In this document: one piece after another, positions 61,451 to 64,000 of the stretch
Position numbering within the stretch: position 1 is the stretch's first letter
How the letters are laid out: each line of letters begins with the position of its first letter
NCBI GenBank assembly: GCA_013398615.1
Contig: VZSR01003807.1
Location: forward strand, 33,896,854-33,960,853
DNA: 64,000 nt
From: Brachypodius melanocephalos
Lineage: Eukaryota; Chordata; Aves; Passeriformes; Pycnonotidae
Direction of reading: 5' to 3'
Notes under the pieces: generated by a model
Databases searched by the model: none
The model's input: the letters and a program-made list of their open reading frames with translations, nothing else
Told to the model about the DNA's origin: nothing
Position numbers and translations under genes: made by a program

Positions 61451-64000
61451 AGAAAATTACTGTTTCCTTACTATCTCTATCTATATAATTCTATATGATC
61501 TATATCTATCTTCCTTGCTATAATCTTTGTAGTATTATTAATTTTTTTATTCTATTCTTCATTGCAGTCTATTGGTGTCTAATTATTATCTTAATATAAA
61601 TTATATACAATAGATGAACATACTCAATACATATTATATAGACAGAAGACAATAAATATGGTCTATACCCGTAAATATCTGCTATCTTGGCAGCTAATGT
61701 TTACCCACTAGAATGAGGAGATTTCTTAGAAAATGTATTTCTTAGAAAAAAATGCCCAGAGTTAACCACTTCAGCAGTGGCACATACTTGAATAGCATTT
61801 TAAATTAGTACACTAAAAGACAGAAACAGACTTAGGTGCTTTGTACTTGTGGTCAAATCAGTTACATTCAGTATAAATCCCAGTAAAAATATATATTCTA
61901 TCAATGAGAATAAATAATTAAATAATGTCTTTTTTGAAATATTTTTCTTCTCCACATCCTGTTATTGAATATTTACTGAAGGCAGAACTGTCACTAAAAA
62001 TCCTGTAAGATATGCATATTTTTCCATAAGAAAGAAAATGTTTTGTTTTGTTTCCCAGTGTTTTAAAAATTAGTCCATCTTATTTAATTTAGGAAAATGT
62101 GATAGTTTCTCCTGAGAATGCAACCAAAAGAAAATGAAAAGTATTCAGAAGATGAACTCTTTTAAATGAAGCTGAGAGCTTCAGTAGATTTTAATTAGAA
62201 CTGCATGATAAGTTTTACATATAAGGCATACCCATTCAAATTTGGCTTTTGGCCAGTTTTGCAAAAGGAAAATAACATTAGGAACTCTATTTTCTGTGCA
62301 CTTTTTTTCTGGAAAAAAAAGTTAACAGCAAGAAGTTTGTAAAAGCAAGTCATATAATTAACTATGCAAGATAGTTTGCTGTATTTTTCAATTAGGCTGA
62401 AATTATGTTGAAAGATGAATATATTCATTAGGAGACCCTATCGTTTCTGTTTGGCAACTGGCTTTTTTGGTGACTGGTCTATCCTTTTTGTTTGGTGACT
62501 GCTGTTATCCCAGTCTGAAATTTGGATTTGAAATTATAAAAAATCCATGAAGCAGTTGTTTTCACACTGACAAGTAACACTTCATTATCAGGTATTTGAA
62601 ACCACTGCCACAGAAGACCAGTGTCTCTGCATTTATTTTTAGATACATTTCTAAGCATTTTTGCAGATGAAGTCATATTTCACTTTTTACAAAATTACAG
62701 CAATTACACATAATGCCAACTTTCACTCAGTTCAAAAATTCAGATATGGAAAGGCAGACTTCAAATATCATTACCTGGATTATAGAAAAATGTGACCCAG
62801 ATTATTATATTGGTGTGCTTCAAATGGGTATTTGGTGCCTCAGAAGGGATCATTTTTAACAATCCAGTATGAAAACAAGTTTCTTACTTGAGGGCATGAG
62901 TTGGAAACTTGGTAGTCTAGGGGCAGATTTTGTCTGATCTCCTTTCCTCCCCATGATGTCTAGTACCAAACACTACTTATTCCACCAAAATAATTTCATC
63001 TCACAAAATTTTCATCCACAAATAGGTAGGAAAGCCAGCCAGATTCTGTCTGTTGCATCAAGAAAGGCTGTTATCATTAAGGGTACAGTACACTTGGTTC
63101 ACATAAGTCTGCCTTTAGCTTCCAGTTCTGAATGTGTTTGAGAAGTGCATTTTAACACGGGGTTTTGAGAGGTGGGTATTGACACATGTTGCTTACTATT
63201 TTGTATTTGCTCCTCTGTGTGAGGTAAGGCACATTAGAGAATGAAGAAAATTATCATCTCTCTTAAGTGAAAATCTAAAGTCCTCCAAAACCTTGGAAGT
63301 TGTAATTTCTAGTGTTTTGACTATAAACTCATGTTTTCATGTTTACCATGCATGTATATTTTAATTTTGTTTTGCAAGACACTAATGAATCTGTTCAAGC
63401 ACACGTTGATGTCTTACAGTCCTACCAATTGCTTTTCTTGCAGAGTTCAGTAAAATTGCTTGTAGTTAAAGAAGCCTAACCAGAATTAAATAGTGTACAA
63501 GTAGTTCTGTGAAATGTGGATGTCTGCAATATTCTTTAAATCATCAAATTATTGACTGATAAAACTTCTGTTTATCTGTGTAGGCTAACTGTAAGTCTGC
63601 AGTGCTTGGCATGATATGCAATGGACTGTAGAGATTACATCCTAGTTATCACAAAGGCTCATCCAAGAGTTTGATCTGATAGACCTCTGCTGATTTATAT
63701 CAAAATTAATTTTAAACTTAATTGCTGTAAGTGCCCACTTAACATATTTCACTTGCCCTGAGGTACCCTAAGCTTTAATGTGAGGGTATTCCTTTCATCT
63801 TTATTCTGATTTCTAAAAGCTTTCTGTCCATAAGGACACTTAGCATCGCATACTAGAGCTGTGATTTCTTTGCTTCCTAATTAAATAGATGGATGGATAC
63901 TATATATGTAAGGTCTTGGCTAGATTTAGAAAACTGCAGAAAATGTGAAATCACCTCACATGAACACTCTATTGGAATTGTTCAAGCATTTTACATTAAA
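61451..64000. other. Gene-free AT-rich unique DNA
   Basis: TATC/TATA-rich words occur at 61471-61510. An imperfect direct repeat of TTTGGTGACTG-like words lies at 62450-62505. No gene or transposon is recognised to the end of the window. Confidence 0.5.

Overview
The window looks like gene-poor avian nuclear DNA, most likely from a passerine. It is AT-rich and has one strong CpG island. Its recognisable interspersed repeats are CR1 LINEs, both young-looking copies with the avian 3' tail pattern and very old eroded ones, plus LTR-like elements of the kind common in songbirds. There are no Alu, L1 or B-type SINE signatures. Nothing looks prokaryotic or viral in gene organisation. The species assignment is an inference from repeat content.

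Layout. 1-14.2 kb is unique AT-rich DNA broken only by simple repeats (a TG run, A-rich runs and a compound TA/TG/TATATC array at 6.91-7.18 kb). 14.25-16.1 kb holds a G10 run, a long pyrimidine tract and a CpG island of about 1.3-1.5 kb, the only convincing regulatory element. A consensus splice donor (GTGAGT, minus strand, 15335) lies inside it, so a minus-strand first exon is possible; no protein family is recognisable. 16.3-41 kb is mostly unique DNA with CR1 pieces at 20.97 kb (-), 28.5 kb (+, old) and 30.1 kb (+), a TA microsatellite at 20.2 kb and a 170-bp GAAAA array at 22.9 kb.

41-64 kb is richer in transposons. It contains a two-copy tandem repeat of about 180 bp with degenerate telomere-like motifs, abutting a CR1 3' end (41.15-41.95 kb). 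Three copies of one LTR-like repeat lie at 43.3, 48.9 and 53.2 kb, the last inverted. Old CR1 remnants lie at 44.1 kb (+), 56.4 kb (+, with a decayed reverse-transcriptase region) and 59.5 kb (-). A younger CR1 lies at 51.6 kb (-). An LTR-like element with an AATAAA on the minus strand at 60.8 kb runs into a 100-N assembly gap (61137-61236).

I found no intact protein-coding gene, tRNA, rRNA or CRISPR array. The open frames are either GC-rich CpG-island frames without stops, translations of repeats, or short chance ORFs. The window is best read as intergenic or intronic sequence next to one promoter. No undescribed system is demonstrated. The items most worth following up are the orphan CpG-island promoter, the telomere-like tandem repeat and the three-copy LTR-like family.
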